Shown piece by piece: positions 9,091 through 21,256 of a DNA stretch of 64,000 nucleotides (the first letter of the stretch is position 1; every line of letters starts with the position of its first letter). Origin of the DNA: Eumeta japonica (lineage: Eukaryota; Arthropoda; Insecta; Lepidoptera; Psychidae); NCBI GenBank assembly GCA_005406025.1, contig BGZK01000151.1, positions 434,001 to 498,000 on the forward strand, in the 5' to 3' direction. A program made the position numbers and the translations under genes. Below the pieces are notes generated by a model that worked only from the letters and a program-made list of their open reading frames with translations, did not search any database and was not told where the DNA came from.

Positions 9091-10680
9091 AATAGGAATG
9101 CCCTCAATAAATGGCATTGCCTCAAAAATAACTAATTATTGTCAATCTTTGAACAAGAATACTGTATTGTATGACACAATATTATCTTATCTAATTTTCT
9201 AATAATTATTTTTATCTCATTAAAAATACAATTGGTAGTTTTTTCGTGTAAAATGTTTTCAAATCTAATAGCTATTTAGCTAACCTAAATATATTTTTGA
9301 AGGTCTTTTTTATTTTCTTATTTGAATTAGTATCTTAATTATCGGATATTAAACTCGTATTTCATAAACTCGATTATCTCCCTTCAGTCTACATTATTTA
9401 TACAGTTTTTCATTAATATTATCATGTGTTGTACTGATTCTAATAACGATTCTATCAGAAATTTCCGAACACTATTTAATAGTTAATGCTAAAGCAGTTT
9501 TTAATCATTTAACCGAAAAATATTAACATAAAAGCTTAAGAAAACTGAATTTGACTTTAACCAACTTCCGCTCAACATTCCGCGCGATGGCTATAATACT
9601 AATAATATACAAAGTATATTGGGCTCCTGGTTTTATAATGAACCTGAATCAGCACATCAATATTAGACGGATTGTAATTGGGAAACTACTTCCTATATAA
9701 ACTATGCAATTTTTTCCATTATACTGTATATTTTAAACGACGAAATTGATTTTGACTATTGAGGTATTATTTAATTTTTAGTGACAGGTGGTTGAATACG
9801 TGACAAGCGACATCATTGCATCTTTTATGACATTTCTCATATCATTGAAATGAAGACGTATTTTTCATTCGCGAAGCTTATCGTGAATCATTGAACAGGC
9901 CTCACACAACTTTTGGCGATGTGTCATAAGTACTTTTGCCAAACCGGGATCTATTTGTGGAATAATAGGATGATATTCGGTATATATCAGTATATCGAAT
10001 GGTATCAGTACATATGACAAAATTAAAAATGAAATTATGACGGCTAAATTTACGAGATATAGTCGACATCTTACGAATATTTTGTAGTTAAGGCCTCGTC
10101 AAAAACTTATAAAACTTCTCAGCTAAAAAGGTAAACATTTTTAATAAATGTTTATTTTTTTAGTTGAGATGTTAATTATTAAGCAAAACGCAGATGGGTT
10201 AAATTTACAAGGTTTATTATAAAACTCAAAAAACTCACCAAGGAAACTGTACTATAAAAAAGATAAATCAATATAAAAGCAAGGTAAAAAAAATTATAGA
10301 TATATTTGAAGAAATATATGTATATACCATATAAATGGCCTGTATCTTACAAGCGGGTACATCCAATTCAGCTTATAAATCTGAAGCCCTAAGACACAGT
10401 TTTTTAATATGTAACATCATAAATATGTCTAAGCTTTTCTTTTATGAAAAATAATTGTTTATAGGACGTCATTTTTCCTTTTTAGAGAACCACAAAAGAT
10501 AATGAATTATTTTTATAGAAGGCGGATTATTATCCCCGTTTCTTGATGTTTTTTTTTTATTTTCCTATTTTGTTGCGGGATATCTTTTCGGCCCCCGTAT
10601 ACCTGATAACCTATTCTTTAAAACAATGAAATGACATTTGACACTGCTTTGTTTGTATTTTTTTTAATTTTGAGATAGAA
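9091..10680. other. AT-rich spacer, nothing recognised
   Basis: Long AT-rich stretch with no frame above 60 codons and no repeat I could name. Confidence 0.5.
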
Positions 10681-10741
10681 AGCTCTTAAAAAGTATCTTA
10701 AAAGCTGCTAAACCGCCACGGTTTAGCAGCCTCAAGAGAGC
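10681..10741. other. GC-rich 12-bp perfect hairpin
   Basis: GCTGCTAAACCG (10704-10715) and CGGTTTAGCAGC (10719-10730) pair perfectly around a CCA loop; the outer words GCTCTT and AAGAGAGC can extend the stem with bulges. Stands out from AT-rich flanks. Function unknown; could be a transcript hairpin or a small inverted-repeat insertion. Confidence 0.5.
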
Positions 10742-12035
10742 AATTACATGAGAGAGGAGGGTTTAAATCGACATCCCTTTAGTTTAAATCGAATCCGCGC
10801 CTCGAAAATATAGTCTTTGGATGTGTCACTATAAACTTATTATGTACGTTTGCTGAATAAGACTGAAAAGCGTACACGACGGGCGCCCTATATCACTAAG
10901 TGTAGAGTTAAACATCATAATTGGAGATATTTCTTAATTACATGAGGCGTTCTACGAAAATTTAATTCAGACCCAATTCCCCCTTAGTGAGATTTTTCGT
11001 GAATGGACCGCTCGTCCTTCACGTGACATTCAGCTCATAATTTTCATCTAATAAAAAAATTTTTGACACGCTCATATTACTGAACATATTCGGTACACAC
11101 CATAGTAAAATTGATTTATTTATTGTACGTATTTTCCGAATTTTACAGTTCACGTAAATTTTCTATTGATCTCCCAATCAAATTTTGTCAGGTTTTGACA
11201 CTAATCCGTTCCCCCATATTGAACTCACGTAATTAATAGATGCCCTTTTTTAATGTTTACTTTCAGTAAAAATTTGGCTTTCGACCATGGAAGTAAATCT
11301 AACTCCTACTTTATATTTATTTGCGCATAACCTCAAATAACAACTGCTTTTGGTTTTTAAACTGCCACTGTAAACATTGGATTCTTTCTTTCGTAACAGT
11401 ATAGTGAGCGTAGTCTACCGGGTTAACGCTCCGTGTCAATTCAGTTGTTGACAGGAAGTTGGGAGGAAAGTTATGAATGGTGACTGCCACAATGAAATGT
11501 CACACTGACAAGTACAGCCATCCTCAATATATCCACTTCTTTATTAGCTTTGGTGACTATCGAATAACTACTGTGTATTTTTTCTGTGTATGGTATTTTT
11601 ACTGTTTGTTTTTATTGCCCGTTATTTAAATCTATTATTTTTATTTAGATCATTATAATGGCTTGACAATGACTCATCAGTTTAAAAATCACATATGATA
11701 GAGGTACAATAAATAAATAACGATGTATATATGAAATAGACTGTTAAATCAAGAAGTACAAAAGACACTGCAAATTCTCCACAGCATAATCAACATTTAA
11801 AAAAGCAATTTTTACCTCTTGCATGTCCAAGTGACATAGTGCTACAAAATGGTAAAGCTAATGCAGGAGAGCGAATGAAGTTATAAGTCCTAACTACGTT
11901 GACTGACTTAATAACTAATTGTGTTTATTCTCACTAATTATGATTACTTTAATGATAAAGAGACATTGCTTTTGTTATAGTAATTTATGGTAAGATGATT
12001 ATCATTTTCAAAGGAAAAATGATGGTGTGTAACTA
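10742..12035. other. AT-rich spacer, nothing recognised
   Basis: Slightly higher GC around 11390-11540, but no frame, repeat or domain recognised. Confidence 0.5.
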
Positions 12036-12420
12036 TCTATAATGAATTCCTGGCCTTTGCGCTTGTACACGAGAATGAAATATGGCAGAAGGAACATGAA
12101 AACAGAATCAATGAAGTGGAAATGCCATATCTGCGGATTGTATATGGCGTATCTTTGCAAAATAGATACAGAAAAGGTATTTTAAATTGGTATGGCTATG
12201 TGGAAAAGTTGAATGAATAAAATAAAGCGTAATAGACTGACAAAAGAAATCTATAGGGCGTATTTTGTTTGATCGAAGAGGATTAGAAAATCATGCGCAA
12301 GAAAATTTTATGCAGACCAAATGATTGATTTACTTAAGAGAGGCAAAATTTTAAAGAGACCAAAATGATAAGCTTACTGGCAACGATAAAAGTTAACGTC
12401 AGTTAAAAAGTGGTACGTAA
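12036..12420 (+). mobile_element. RTE-like LINE tail (copy B), heavily decayed
   Basis: Recognisable by order and wording shared with copies A and D: TGGCAGAAGGAACATGAAAA, then AATCAATGAAGTGGAAATG, then ACAAAAGAAATCTATAGGGCG. Multiple indels and stops; no reading frame survives. Same orientation as the other copies. Confidence 0.5.
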
Positions 12421-12581
12421 AAATCGTATCACGTGAAAATCTTTTTTTCCGTCTATGTTACAGAAAAATACAATAACTGTAAGGTTATTAGAAAAGGGCT
12501 AACTGCGAATACATTTCGTACTCTGAGGGTTTCGTACAAAATTAATTAGATATGTAAATATTTCACTCATCAAGAGTTTTG

Positions 12582-12625
12582 ACGATTTTTGCTTGATTTT
12601 GGTATCGAAATCAAGCAAAAATCGT
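12582..12625. other. 18-bp perfect inverted repeat
   Basis: ACGATTTTTGCTTGATTT (12582-12599) and its exact reverse complement (12608-12625) flank the 8-base loop TGGTATCG. Isolated; no flanking duplication seen. Possibly a small hairpin insertion. Confidence 0.5.
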
Positions 12626-12896
12626 TAGTTAAAAGTTAGTCCTGTATCTGTAGTTAGTTAGTAGTATCTGTATAGATACTGGCAAGTTATCGGTTCCGGG
12701 TATATCAAGACTTAAAGTTTTCTTTCTCAGTCTTACGAAAAAAGGTTTTTAACTAGGAGTCATAGAAAATATTTAATTTTAAAACTGGTGAAAAATGCCT
12801 CCATACATCAATTTCTTGACGGTTAATATTTGTCTATTTTCCCTGTTTCGTATACCTTTATCGAAAAAATTTAGTGAAATATTTCTTGATTTGTTT

Positions 12897-13337
12897 TTAT
12901 TGTGTTTTGTCATATTTAATTATGAACACGAAATTATTGTGATGCGCATGTGAGTTGCATATAAAATTATGCCTTGACGGTGGGGACCAATGAGAGGCCG
13001 AGAACCGCGTCGGTACGACCGCGAATCGGTAAACCGAGTGCATGCGGTGCTTATACGTGCAATATGCGAAGTGAATGGCTGCGCTCCTTCTATTGTGATG
13101 TATTGTATGCAGCTCATATGCGCAAGCAGATGCGCCATCTATAACTTGCAGCGGATTTGGTGCATCCGTCACAGTTGTACTCCAGCCGTCACTTGTGAAG
13201 CTCTTGCTGCAATAAATAAGTCTGAACATCGAAAAGCTATCCATCATTTTGCCCACACATCGCAAAAATCCGTACTCCGAGGTGACTGTGAAAGAAATCT
13301 GAAGTACGGGCTTACGCGGTGCTACTGAAATCGCCAT
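12897..13337. other. Unassigned ORF-bearing block with higher GC
   Basis: The longest open frame in the window (146 codons, minus strand, 13337-12897) lies here, opposed by a 112-codon plus frame (12990-13328). Neither product has a domain I recognise, and both being open suggests an unusual base composition rather than two genes. Words such as GAGGCCGAGAACCGCGTCGG are GC-rich against AT-rich flanks. It could be an old transposon piece, an untranslated first exon or a conserved noncoding block. Kept as an unassigned block, not a gene call. Confidence 0.5.
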
Positions 13338-14839
13338 TATGACGGTTGATGCTTTTACTGTAAATATCAGTTAGTAATTAAAAAAATGAATGATTTGAAA
13401 AATCCGAATGTTAACAATTTTTACCTTTGCTTGTGCTGTAGACACTTTTGTATTGCCTAATCAAATGATTACAGACCATTACGAAGCATTATATAGCTTT
13501 TGAAGTATACATTTGTAAAATATAATATATGACAAAATGGTAGCATATTTAGTTTGCATATACAAAGCTTGAATTTTTTATATTTCTAACGGACCATAGG
13601 AATACGTTTTGCTATTTATTTCAAAATGATGTCTTGAGATATGAATAGCAGAAGGAGAGATAACAAAGATATTCTATAAAAATTCAGTTTTTTTTGAGGG
13701 ATTTTTTTTTATAAAAACCCTTTTTTTTCATTTTATTTAAAATTGTTTGATATGATGTAGATAAAAAGTAAAGCAATGTTGATTTCAATTGAAAACAAAA
13801 ATAAATATTATACTCCTTTTAAAAATTAAAATGTTGATAAAAAAATGTTAACATAAGTTAAATAAACTGATTAAATTAATAAGGATAATACTTGGTATCA
13901 GTTTAATCGAGTAATAGAGCTTCCACGTAGATAAACTACTAATTCTGGATAACTATATCTAACAATTTGGTGATTTACCTGTCCTCTCCAACTGTGTACT
14001 TAAGTCGTAAATCAGTATTAATTTATTATTATCTAGTTCTGGTACTGTTTTGAAAGTTTTCCGAGTGGAAATCCTCCTGTGGACAATTAGATCGCTTTGT
14101 TACGTTTGCATTACGTTTCGTAAAGCTACGAACTGTCATTTTAGGCCAGTCAAATATTGCAAAAAAAATCTTAAAAACGCAAAACGTGATGTAAAACTAA
14201 ATTTTAGCTACGTTATTTAGACCCATTAGAGAAGCGTGAAATTATATTTTGCAACCAAAAAAAGTGCTAACTGCGTTATATGTGAAAAACTGCAAAACTT
14301 TCACAATTTTTTTTTAGTTTTTTTACTTTTTGTACTTTACCTCACAAAGTATGTATTATTTGAATTATTTAATATGTTATTTTTAAAGTGTATTAAAATT
14401 TGTGACATTTTGAGCCCACCCACAGCTCTAATAACGTACGTCTAATAACTTATGAGACATACCACATTAAAAATAAGCATTCAAAAAAAAATGAAATTGT
14501 TGATTTTGCTCACGTTTTTAGCTGAGTATTGGCACAGCCGCTCATCTTATGAGAAAAATTATAAGAAACTAATTTCTACTACACATATTTACCTATCATC
14601 AAAACACAAAACGGGATTAGTAGATCTTATCCCATCAAAAACATAAATGTGAAATGAGAGCCAAGTTCAATATTATGATATATGCCTTGGTTGTTGACTT
14701 CAACGACAAAAGAAGTGAGATCTAAATGGGTTCCAAGTTCAATGGTCAGTCCTGAAATTTATTTGAAACAACGTAATATATTTTGTAATTACTTTAAATA
14801 TCATTTCTTCTTATAACTTAGGATAATATATTGAAGCAT
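13338..14839. other. AT-rich spacer, nothing recognised
   Basis: Contains T-runs at 13690-13730 and two short frames at 14236-14646 without domains. Within 14650-14760 a half-repeated phrase (AGCCAAGTTCAATATT and TTCCAAGTTCAATGGTC) hints at an old repeat. Confidence 0.5.
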
Positions 14840-15500
14840 AAGGTCTGACTTGGCTAGGTGGTGGGTATAAATACAATATATCTTTAAAAGGTGATAGAAT
14901 TGAACAAATGAAAAGGGCTTGCTGTTTAGGTAGTTTGTTGCAAAATGACATTGAATATGATAGAGATATTGAAAAGGGAGTAAATTCAGGAAAAAGCGAA
15001 TGGGGCCTTATCTGTTGCTATGAATAGTACAAAATGTCTTATGACATAGAATCAATGAAATGGAGATGCAATTCTTGCGTAGTATGTATGAAATGTCTTT
15101 GAAAAATAGATACAGGAGTAATTAAAAGAATGTGTAATGACTAGAGTAGAAAAAATATATTACGGTAGTTTATTTATTTAGAAAAGATGAATGAAGGTAA
15201 ACCGAGAAAATAAATCTATAGAACGAATGTATGTAATAGAAGGGTTGAGAAGGGTCGTTCTATAAAATCTTATACGGACCAAATAAGTGGTAGGTATATT
15301 AAAGCGAATATATAGTAATATACAGAACAATATAATATCATAAAAAGCGAACTTTAAGCATCCAAAATCGACGAGTTTGTCTAAAATCATTGATAGATGT
15401 TTGTGAAGCAAAAACGATAATGTAAAAATCCTTTTATGTAAAGATCTCTGATCTCTGCCTATCCTTAAGAAAAATAGACGTGAGTTTATAGCATTATTAT
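14840..15500 (+). mobile_element. RTE-like LINE tail (copy C), decayed
   Basis: Aligns by eye with copies A and D: GCGAATGGGGCC near 14997, TGACTAGAGTAGAAAAA near 15139, AATCTATAGAACGAATGT near 15210, and the 3' phrase TCTCTGCCTATCC near 15452. Shows more of the upstream region than copy D. About 45 bp at 15305-15350 do not match the family and may be a secondary insertion. Frames are broken throughout. Confidence 0.5.
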
Positions 15501-17000
15501 ATTACATACGTTTAATATTAACAAATAAAAGAAAGCTGAAAAATGTTTTCACCTGCATACTATCTCAAAAACTTCTAGCGACTTTAGAATTCAAAACGTT
15601 TAAAAATATAAGCAACAGTAAATTATTCAGATTATCCATTTCAAAAAAATCGATTTTACTGCATTTATGAGCTTTCTGAGCCCAAAAATATAGTTATAAT
15701 ACATTTATCTCTTCAAATTCAAAAATCTATATGCATATTTAAAAAAAATTACTATTTTTTTTCAATTTATCAATTACTATATTTTACGAACGCGTCATTG
15801 GATTTTGATCTACTTAACGGCATTGGAGTAATTTTTTAAGAAGCAAAAGTTGATCGAATATCAAATATCAGTCTATCAAGAATTTCACAAATTATTTTCA
15901 AAAACTCTTTTTTTTAAATATTTGGTTAACGATATGTCTCGAACGAACCGATCAATTTTGATGCAGTTAAGTCAATGTTGCAACGAAAAGTCTTTTTAAG
16001 GTCTTAAAAAGCAGAGGATTTTTAAGGACAAGATCTGTTTAGATTTTGAAATTTACAAGTGTACTCTGATTTTTGAGTAAAAAACAAACCATTTTTTTCT
16101 TTTTGTCAAATGCGCTTGGGCAAGTGCTAAAAGGAGCACATTTATGTATGACAGTTTCAAAAATTATAGGCGGTCTGTGTGATATCTTTAAGGTATTGAC
16201 AATACATTTCCTCCAGCACAAGGGCCGCGTGAAACATTTCCTAGCTTCGTAGTTTGTCTGTCGTATGACCACCTATCATATATGTTCTGATGTATTTTAC
16301 ATAAGACAAAATTATTTAAATAACATCTTATCTTATCGTGTTGATTAGAAATGGGACTAACGTTACAAAATATTTATATGAATTTAAAAAAAATGAGTTT
16401 CTAAACTTTATAACATTGCTACATGATGCAGTGAAATAAAATTTATTATATAATATATAAGCAGATTAAAGGGACACGTGAATTTGTCAAATAGTACAGT
16501 CGTTTAGGAAAATGAAAACTGGGCGGCAGAAGCGCCAATAAACTCAGCAGTTTTATTTTATTTATAAAATGATACAGAGTAAAAATACGCCCTAACAAAA
16601 ATGACGCATTTCTTTAAAATAATTTCCTTATGACGTTGCATCCATCGCATGCAATTGACAATGATAATTCTGATAACTATAGCTCGACACATGATGTATA
16701 GTAGTTTCAACTATTTTACTAGTATATTATTAAAAATGTTGATCTCAGCTCCACTTGCGTGGACTAAGCTTCTCGCGTTTGTTATATTATTGGGTTGTTA
16801 TAGATCTTTAAAAATCTTATTGTTTTTTTGAAACACTGGTGTTTTATAATATTATTTTCTGCAATAAATAGTAACACGTGCACGTCTTCAAGATACAAGC
16901 TATCTCCCTGACAGATTTTATTCATTCATTAAATTAGTTATTTAGTTATAATTATTATACATAAACACATGTAACAAACATATAAACATCAAGGAGTTTT
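15501..17000. other. AT-rich spacer; possible noncoding transposon remnant
   Basis: 15780-16280 has a slightly different texture (ACGGCATTGGAGTAA, CGAACGAACCGATC, GGGCCGCGTGAAACATTTCC), which could be a noncoding DNA-transposon remnant, but I found no terminal inverted repeats. The rest is AT-rich without signal. Confidence 0.5.
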
Positions 17001-18039
17001 CTTATTTCTTTGACCCCTTGCCTGATGCTCCACTATATTGAACATGTTGATATTAGCAGTGGCTATTGCGTCGGGGCTCCCTCGCCCGCTCCTGCACTGC
17101 CTGTAATGCTCCTCCGGCCACACCCTCCTCCGTTTCTTACTTGCTTCTGTTTTCTTTTATTCTTGAATATTTTTAATAATTCTTTTAGAAATATAAACGA
17201 CCAATTTAACTTATAAGAAAAACATTGGGTATTTCAACAAAATCCTCAAATCATAACGGTTCTTATCAATAATAATTTTGACTGAACCTAACCATATAAT
17301 CCTAAAAAGAATGTAGATTACACCCTTTTCCTCGGTTTGATCTACCTTACTGAATTTTTTGAAATCGATTTAATTATAAACGATCTTATCAATCTCACAG
17401 GGGAACGCAATAAAAGTCACAGATTACTTTAGACGCCCTTTCTGTGCTTATAAGAACAACTCGTCAAAATTTCTACAATATCGGTCAAGTTAGAAGGGTT
17501 CTTAGTAATAACAATTGAACCGTCAAAAATGTAACATATATCTTTACATTGGCCTCCAGTTACTTACATTCTGCCTTAAATAAAAATTATTTAAAGTATA
17601 AGTGATCTTAGTAATTTTCACAGAATTCTAAAATAGAATCAAACTCTTCATATTTGTTTAATATTCTTATATTACACACATTTCTGTTTTTTATTATATA
17701 TATTTATATTTTATGTTACCTTTTCGTTTCTCCCCATAAGTAAAAAGGTAGATCGGATATGTTTTTTCTCTATGGCCGATTGTAGCGGATGAAACTAAAA
17801 TAAAAACGTCAAATGAGAAAAAAAAAGGAAAAAAGAGTGTACATTGCTTTTTGTACTCGGATACTCAGGTGACTCCTTTGTATATTTTCCATCTTCCATC
17901 ATCTTCATAGTTATGTTTGCGATATTGACTGCACGAAATCGAGAATATCCTCTATAGGAACGCGGAACCGGCGCTGTACTGGGAATCCAAGAAACCAAAA
18001 GAAAATTAAGCCTTGGCTTTAACAATATTTTTAGGTAAG
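17001..18039. other. Spacer, nothing recognised
   Basis: A short C-rich patch at 17072-17135 (CTCCGGCCACACCCTCC) is the only compositional oddity. No coding or repeat assignment. Confidence 0.5.
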
Positions 18040-18215
18040 TAGTTTACGCTCGTGACTCTGTCCGCATGAACATAAAGTAAATTCCTATATCTTGTATGTC
18101 GACTGATGACGCTACCATGTTTATCTCTACCATGATTCCGATACCGGTTCTGCTCTTGTCTGGATTTAGATCCTGATTTCGGTCCTGCTCCCGATATCGA
18201 TCCCGGTTCCATGTT
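18040..18215 (+). repeat. GATTCC-rich repeat family, partial copy
   Basis: Contains GATTCCGATACCGGTTCTGC and GATATCGATCCCGGTTCC, matching the core of the repeats at 39293-39600 and 44900-45250. The flanks of the family are missing. The minus-strand frame across it (18314-18006) yields a low-complexity Gly/Ser/Lys product and is not a gene. Confidence 0.5.
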
Positions 18216-18540
18216 TGATTCAATTCCTATTAAATTATCATATTTTAAGGGTATATTAGTTTTCACAAAAAAATCTAAATGTTTCAGAAAAAAATGTACT
18301 TTACGTGTGTTCAATAAACTCCTGTACCATTCAGCGAAAGTCTCATCTAAATAGATTCAGCTGTTTCAAAGATTACCGCAGCCAAACAGAAAAACAGATG
18401 CATAAATAACGGTATGGATTGTCAAGATTCTATTAAGTTTCGTATCTGAGGATTTTTAGATCTTACAAGAATGGTCAACTCTTTTACCGAGCAATAATGT
18501 TTAGGACTGTTGCCTTTTCATCAACATACTTCGATCAACG
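18216..18540. other. AT-rich spacer, nothing recognised
   Basis: No coding or repeat signal noticed. Confidence 0.5.
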
Positions 18541-18609
18541 TGCGTCGATATGAATGAATGTATTGTATGTAGCGAATGAATGGATTGACATGTATGAAAT
18601 ATGAACACT

Positions 18610-18790
18610 AAGCTGTTCCCCTTATCGCCCAATGGACAAGCCCAAAATCTGTTTCAGACCCTTCCAGTGTGTATCTGTGGACCTCGTCGGACCACTGTCC
18701 ACGACAAAAGTAAAACATCGAAAGATTCTAGACATAATTTGTTCCTTTACTATATATTTTTTAATTTTTTACGCTGATCCTTGCCACCAT
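18610..18790 (+). mobile_element. Gypsy/BEL-type integrase scrap
   Basis: The plus-strand frame at 18632-18838 begins with F-x-P-F-Q-C-V-S-V-D-L-V-G-P-L and continues to RKILDIICSFTIYFLIF. This matches the first part of an LTR-retrotransposon integrase core: the first catalytic Asp sits in VDLVGPL, followed by a beta strand and a FTKY-like segment. No LTR, no second Asp and no reverse transcriptase nearby. It lies 60 bp outside the Copia element and is unrelated to it (opposite strand, different superfamily). Confidence 0.5.
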
Positions 18791-18853
18791 AAATACACAA
18801 ATAACAAAATCTCAATACTAAAAAAAATGGTTCTTTAATTACTGAACATGATA

Positions 18854-19061
18854 TGTTATTGTGGATGAGCGAATTAAACAAGAAAAACTGTTAAAAATGA
18901 ATGAAGTTTCATTCTAGACAATTATATCAGAACAACCGGGGGCCAAGTATAGCTTGACAAATTAAAAAAATTAAAACATGCCATAGACGACTCACGAGAG
19001 AGTTTCTATAGGAAAAGAAACTACACTCTAGTGACTAATGTCATAACTCAATCATATAACA
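18854..19061 (-). repeat. 3' LTR of the Copia element
   Basis: 208 bp, plus-strand start TGTTATTGTGGATGAGCGAA and end CATATAACA. Pairs with 22266-22479 over its full length with several substitutions and small indels. The terminal TGTTAT...ATAACA forms the usual short inverted repeat. Confidence 0.5.
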
Positions 19062-19076
19062 CGCCTCCTTAAATTT
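19062..19076 (-). other. Polypurine tract of the Copia element
   Basis: Read on the minus strand, AAATTTAAGGAGGCG abuts the 3' LTR with no gap. Position and the AAGGAGG core fit the plus-strand primer of LTR elements. Confidence 0.5.
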
Positions 19077-19139
19077 ATAATCTTATCTTTTTACATAAAC
19101 AATATGTCAAACTGATCTTAACTAAAATTAAAAACTAAA

Positions 19140-19906
19140 TTATCTTTAAACCTAATCTGTTTTTCAAAAATTTATCAAAACAATCATACCATACTCCAGG
19201 GCTTTCTTTGAGACCATAGAGAGACTTCTGCAATTTGTAAACTTTATTGTCTCCAGTTTCATAACCTTTCGGTTGATTTACATAAACTTCTGACTTTACA
19301 TAACCGTTTAAAAGGCAGTCACAACATCCATTTGTTCTACAAATAAATTACTTTTACAACTATATGACATTAAATTTTCAATATTTGCGTTTTTCCTACT
19401 TGTGAGTAAACATTATCAATATAATCCTTTTGCTGGAACCCTCTCACAACTAATCTAGCTTTGTAAACATTATTGCTTTTCTTTCTAAAAACTCACTTTA
19501 CATCAATAACCTTTTTATCTTTTGGCCTTTCAATAATTTCCCAAGTATTATTTTTTTTAAGCTATTTATTTCTAAATACATTGCTATTTGCCATTGTTTA
19601 TGAGCATTGGAGTTCATCGCCACCTCAAAAGTATTTGGTACATTTGCATCAACATAGTTTACATATATATAATGTGAAACTGGATTACCATATCTAGAAG
19701 GTGGGCATCTCTTTCTTTTCGGTGATTCTACGTCTACATCCTTGTCTGTAGCATTTAAATTATCATCATTTACAACATGTTTTAAATCATTACCGGTACT
19801 ATACTCCTTTGTATCTACAAAATTTTCATCATTTTCATATTCAGTTTTAACTATTTCACTTGACACATTTGAAGTTTGTTTAGTTTCTGAATCATTATCC
19901 TGTTTA
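19140..19906 (-). pseudogene. Copia reverse transcriptase, N-terminal part and linker
   Basis: From 19866 down: an acidic, Lys-rich linker, then PPSRYGNPVSH (about 19700), the usual linker phrase before Copia reverse transcriptase, then KARLVVRGFQQKDYID (about 19450), MDVVTAF with a one-base loss before LNG (19330, the first catalytic Asp region), and VYKLQKSLYGLK (about 19240). The sequence then jumps within a few codons to the noncoding 3' end at about 19140. The palm motif YVDD and RNase H are absent, about 1.2-1.4 kb less than a full element. The junction reads FLKNRLGL, possibly the fused remains of the RT thumb and the element's last codons. Confidence 0.5.
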
Positions 19907-20662
19907 TCATTTAATTTTTTCTAAACAAATTAACTGAGTAATTTCCTCAACTATTTGTACATGCCTAGCATTAATTGCTTTATTATTTAGTAATATTCGA
20001 TAACTATTTTCATTATAACCCACTAAAATTCCTAGTTGTGACTTATCATCCCATTTACTTTTTCTTACAACTTCAGGAACCCTAACAAAAACTTTACTTC
20101 CATAAATTTTTAAATGCTCTACATTAGGTTTAATACCAAAAAATATCTCATGAGGAGTTTTATTTTCCACTGTATTTGCAATCGTTCGATTTTTTAAATA
20201 TGCTGCTGTTTTTATTACTTCATGCCAATACCTTCTATGAATTCTAGTTTCTCTCATTAAACACCTACCTATATCCATAGCAGATCTTTTATATCTTTCC
20301 GATACCCCATTTAGCTCATGAACGTTGGGTGGACATGGTAATAACTCTATACCCTTTTCCCTTACAAAATTATAAATATCCTTAATTAAATATTCTTTTC
20401 CATTATCACACTGTATTTTCTTGACTCTCTAGTTAAATTTATTTTCGAGTAAATTTACAAATTCCATAAAACAACGAGCAACCTGAGCTTTACTTTTAAT
20501 ACAAAATATTCTTGTGCATTTACTATAGTCATCGATAAATGTCAAGAAGTATTTTTCTCCACCATAACCTGCTGTGCTATATCGACCATTCAAATCAGTA
20601 TGAATTAATTCCAAAATTTCAGTAGTCTTTGTTCTATTATTTTCAAAAGGTACATTAGTCAT
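19907..20662 (-). pseudogene. Copia integrase core and C-terminal domain
   Basis: The minus-strand frame begins KMTNVPF, then HTDLNG (first Asp, about 20595), FLTFIDDYSK, then after a TAG at 20431-20429 continues QCDNGKEYL (second Asp, about 20400) and HELNGVSERY (Glu). The second Asp and the Glu are separated by 35 residues, so the DD35E triad is complete. The C-terminal part has the Copia signature YLKNRTIANT, TPHEIFFG, KIYGSKVFVR and GILVGY. Apart from that single stop the frame is open from 20662 to 19907, the best-preserved part of the element. A one-base insertion near 20664 separates it from the upstream frame. Confidence 0.5.
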
Positions 20663-20663
20663 T

Positions 20664-21256
20664 TTAACTTTTAAGACAATTTGAACACTTCATTTCCATG
20701 CTTTCAATTTTATCTGGCAAAACATTTACTAATTCATTATTTATTAACTTATTTAAATATTGAAAATTAACATGATCAAGTGCCCTATGCCATTTCTCCT
20801 TTTGAGTCAATTTTACTGAATGTGCACACATTTCATTTTTCAATACAAAACCTTTTATATAGTACAAATTATTAGTACAATTAGTACAAATATGAGCAAC
20901 AACTATTAATTCTCTAGTCTGATTATAAACTTTTGCACTTTCGTTTTTGGCTACTATTGTACAACTTTTAGTTATCTTTGGAAAACTTAACAAATTTTGC
21001 TTAATGCCTTCTACAAAATAAACGTTTTTCAAATCTACATGTTTTTCATTATAATAATTTTTGTAATAAATTTTAACCGTAGCTACTTTTGTAGCTTTTA
21101 ATATTTTGCTATCTGGAAGTTTTACATCAACAGGAACTTTCAATTTACGTAGTTATAAAAATATGTATCATTATTTATTATGTGATCGATACACTCACTA
21201 TCTAAAAGCCAACTAACTTCATTGTTATTATTACATTCGTCCTTTTCAGTATACCG
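20664..21256 (-). pseudogene. Copia protease and pre-integrase zinc-binding region
   Basis: Near 21200 the minus strand reads WLLDSECIDHI. Copia proteases have D-S-G at this point, so the flap-side Gly of the active-site triplet is replaced by Glu (GAG). A stop at about 21155 follows. The 160-codon frame 21143-20664 then carries the pre-integrase segment, with WHRALDHVNFQYLNKL (about 20780) and KCSNCLKS (about 20680), i.e. the HHCC zinc-binding pattern of the integrase N-terminus (His-x-His changed to His...Asp-His). Confidence 0.5.
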
